From: Bacillota bacterium
GTDB lineage: Bacteria > Bacillota_I > Bacilli_A > RF39 > UBA660
Direction: 5' to 3'
Length of the DNA stretch: 64,000 nt
Assembly (NCBI GenBank): GCA_003149915.1
Contig: QAMK01000024.1
Location: 78,113-142,112 of the forward strand
A model generated the notes under the pieces. That model was not told the DNA's origin. It ran no database searches and was given only the letters and a program-made list of their open reading frames with translations. Positions 63,089 to 64,000 of this stretch are shown here, in pieces. Position numbers and translations under genes: made by a program. Each line of letters starts with the position of its first letter. The stretch's first letter is position 1.

Positions 63089-64000
63089 TTAACTATGGCA
63101 ACATCGATAATTAATCGGTGTTGTTTTTAGTTTATTTTTAATTTTTATGTTATTATTATAGTATACAAATTTGTTTAATACAATTTGTAGTTCATCAAGA
63201 GTCTTGGGATTGTCTTTCTTGATGAAATCTTTGAATTGGCCGTTGAGTGTTTCTATCCAAGGATTATGAGTGCAAGTGTAAGGTGCGGACATACTTGGTA
63301 TAAGATTCATTTCAGCGGTTTTTGTATTATATATTCCACTTTTATACATTCCTCCACGATCTGAATGTAATATGATATTATCTAATTTATAATCACTGTC
63401 ATTTAATAAATTTAGATTGTATTCTATGAAATCATTATTTAGTGATTTACCAATACATGATACTAATATTTCAGTGCTATAAGCATCAATAAAGAATGAT
63501 ACATTTTGCTTTCCGTCTTTTTCCAATTTTACTTCTGTTGTATCAGTTGATATTACTTTATAAATATCATTTATATCCATATTTTCTGCTATATTTTGAT
63601 AAGTGTATTTCTTTTCATCCCCTTTCGTTGTAACCGTATATTTACCTTTATTTTTATTTTTCTTTCTAGCCTCAGGTAATTTCATTATGCAACATTTAAT
63701 TAAGAAAGCCATATAATATGAGATAATGATTCCTTCATGATATTCAAGTTGTTCTTTTATTTGTCTATATCCTGCAGTTCCATTTGATAAATCATAATAT
63801 TTTTGAATTAGCGGTTTTAATGCTTCATGATTTAATTCGTATCTATTTTTTATATTTTTTCTTTTAAGCCATTTGTAATAAGTATCTCTGGATATTTCTA
63901 ATTCTTCACACATTATATTTATTGGGTATTGTTTCTTGAATTTTTCGATGAATTGGAATTTGTATGTATTTCTTTTTCCAGGAAGGCATTGAATTTTTTT
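63089..64000 (-). mobile_element. IS3-family element, transposase 3' part, cut by the window edge
   Basis: The minus-strand frame runs unbroken from the window edge to a TAA at 63089 (over 300 residues so far). It matches IS3 family OrfB: HTH_21-like start (CEELEISRDTYYKWLKRK), then a DDE integrase with Asp in ISTDTTEVKL, Asp in ILHSDRGGMYKSGIY, and Glu in PWIETLNGQFKDF. The methionine at 63913 is internal; coding continues upstream (GKRNTYKFQFIEKFKK). The left end of the element lies between yigZ and about 63089 and cannot be fixed without the other end. A TTAAGAACT/AGTTCTTAA inverted pair lies at 63046-63092. Confidence 0.75.

Overview
The window is a low-GC chromosomal segment from a member of the Bacilli (Firmicutes), with standard code usage (TGA is used as a stop, TGG as Trp) and strong AGGAGG-type ribosome binding sites. 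Gene order around ylbDEF-rsmD, hrcA-grpE-dnaK-dnaJ, xerD-deoB and gpr-spoIIP-lepA-hemW matches Bacillus subtilis blocks. Several sporulation genes (spoIIM, spoIVB, ylbJ/spoVV, spoIIP, gpr, a SpoIIID-like regulator, ylbD) suggest an endospore former or a recent descendant of one. The genes look like those of an uncultivated gut Bacilli lineage, but the order cannot be settled from this window alone.

Left part (1-24.9 kb, almost all plus strand). It opens with the 3' end of parC, then an FtsX-type ABC protein, a frameshifted HExxH metallopeptidase-like pseudogene, ylbD-ylbE-ylbF-rsmD and an unrecognised monocistronic gene. The heat-shock operon hrcA-grpE-dnaK-pepF-dnaJ follows, headed by a consensus promoter flanked by two CIRCE operators. 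Next are two large tandem paralogues of unknown function. After them comes a 26-codon leader peptide with a mutually exclusive terminator/antiterminator pair ahead of an ABC exporter. A kinase-fold protein, rarA (minus), xerD, a coiled-coil membrane protein and deoB complete this part.

Accessory stretch (24.9-28.5 kb). A DUF1540 gene and a small membrane gene are separated by a complete insertion sequence flanked by 25-bp direct repeats. A lipoprotein gene follows, then a 690-bp AT-rich gap with two identical palindromes around ACGCGCGT, then an Xre-like regulator. Gene direction switches here from mostly plus to mostly minus, as expected near a replication terminus.

Right part (28.6-64 kb, mostly minus strand). 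It holds mnmA, spoIIM, helD, spoIVB, xseB/xseA/nusB, an O-antigen-ligase-like membrane protein, mutS, two related unknown genes and ylbL, with ylbJ divergent. Two pseudopilin genes, one with a carbohydrate-binding-like tail, lie divergent from a PilB-type ATPase. Then come tmk, an HD hydrolase, hemW, a SpoIIID-like gene, lepA and an internally duplicated ThyX. A block of two small membrane genes, spoIIP and gpr follows, then rpsT and a transglutaminase-like gene (plus), then miaA, an unknown gene, mutL and uvrC. The window ends with yigZ and an IS3-type transposase cut by the right edge.

No tRNA, rRNA or CRISPR array was seen. The most interesting items are the attenuator-controlled ABC exporter with its neighbours (13.8-20.7 kb), the double palindrome in the 27.5-kb gap, the long-repeat IS, and the duplicated ThyX.
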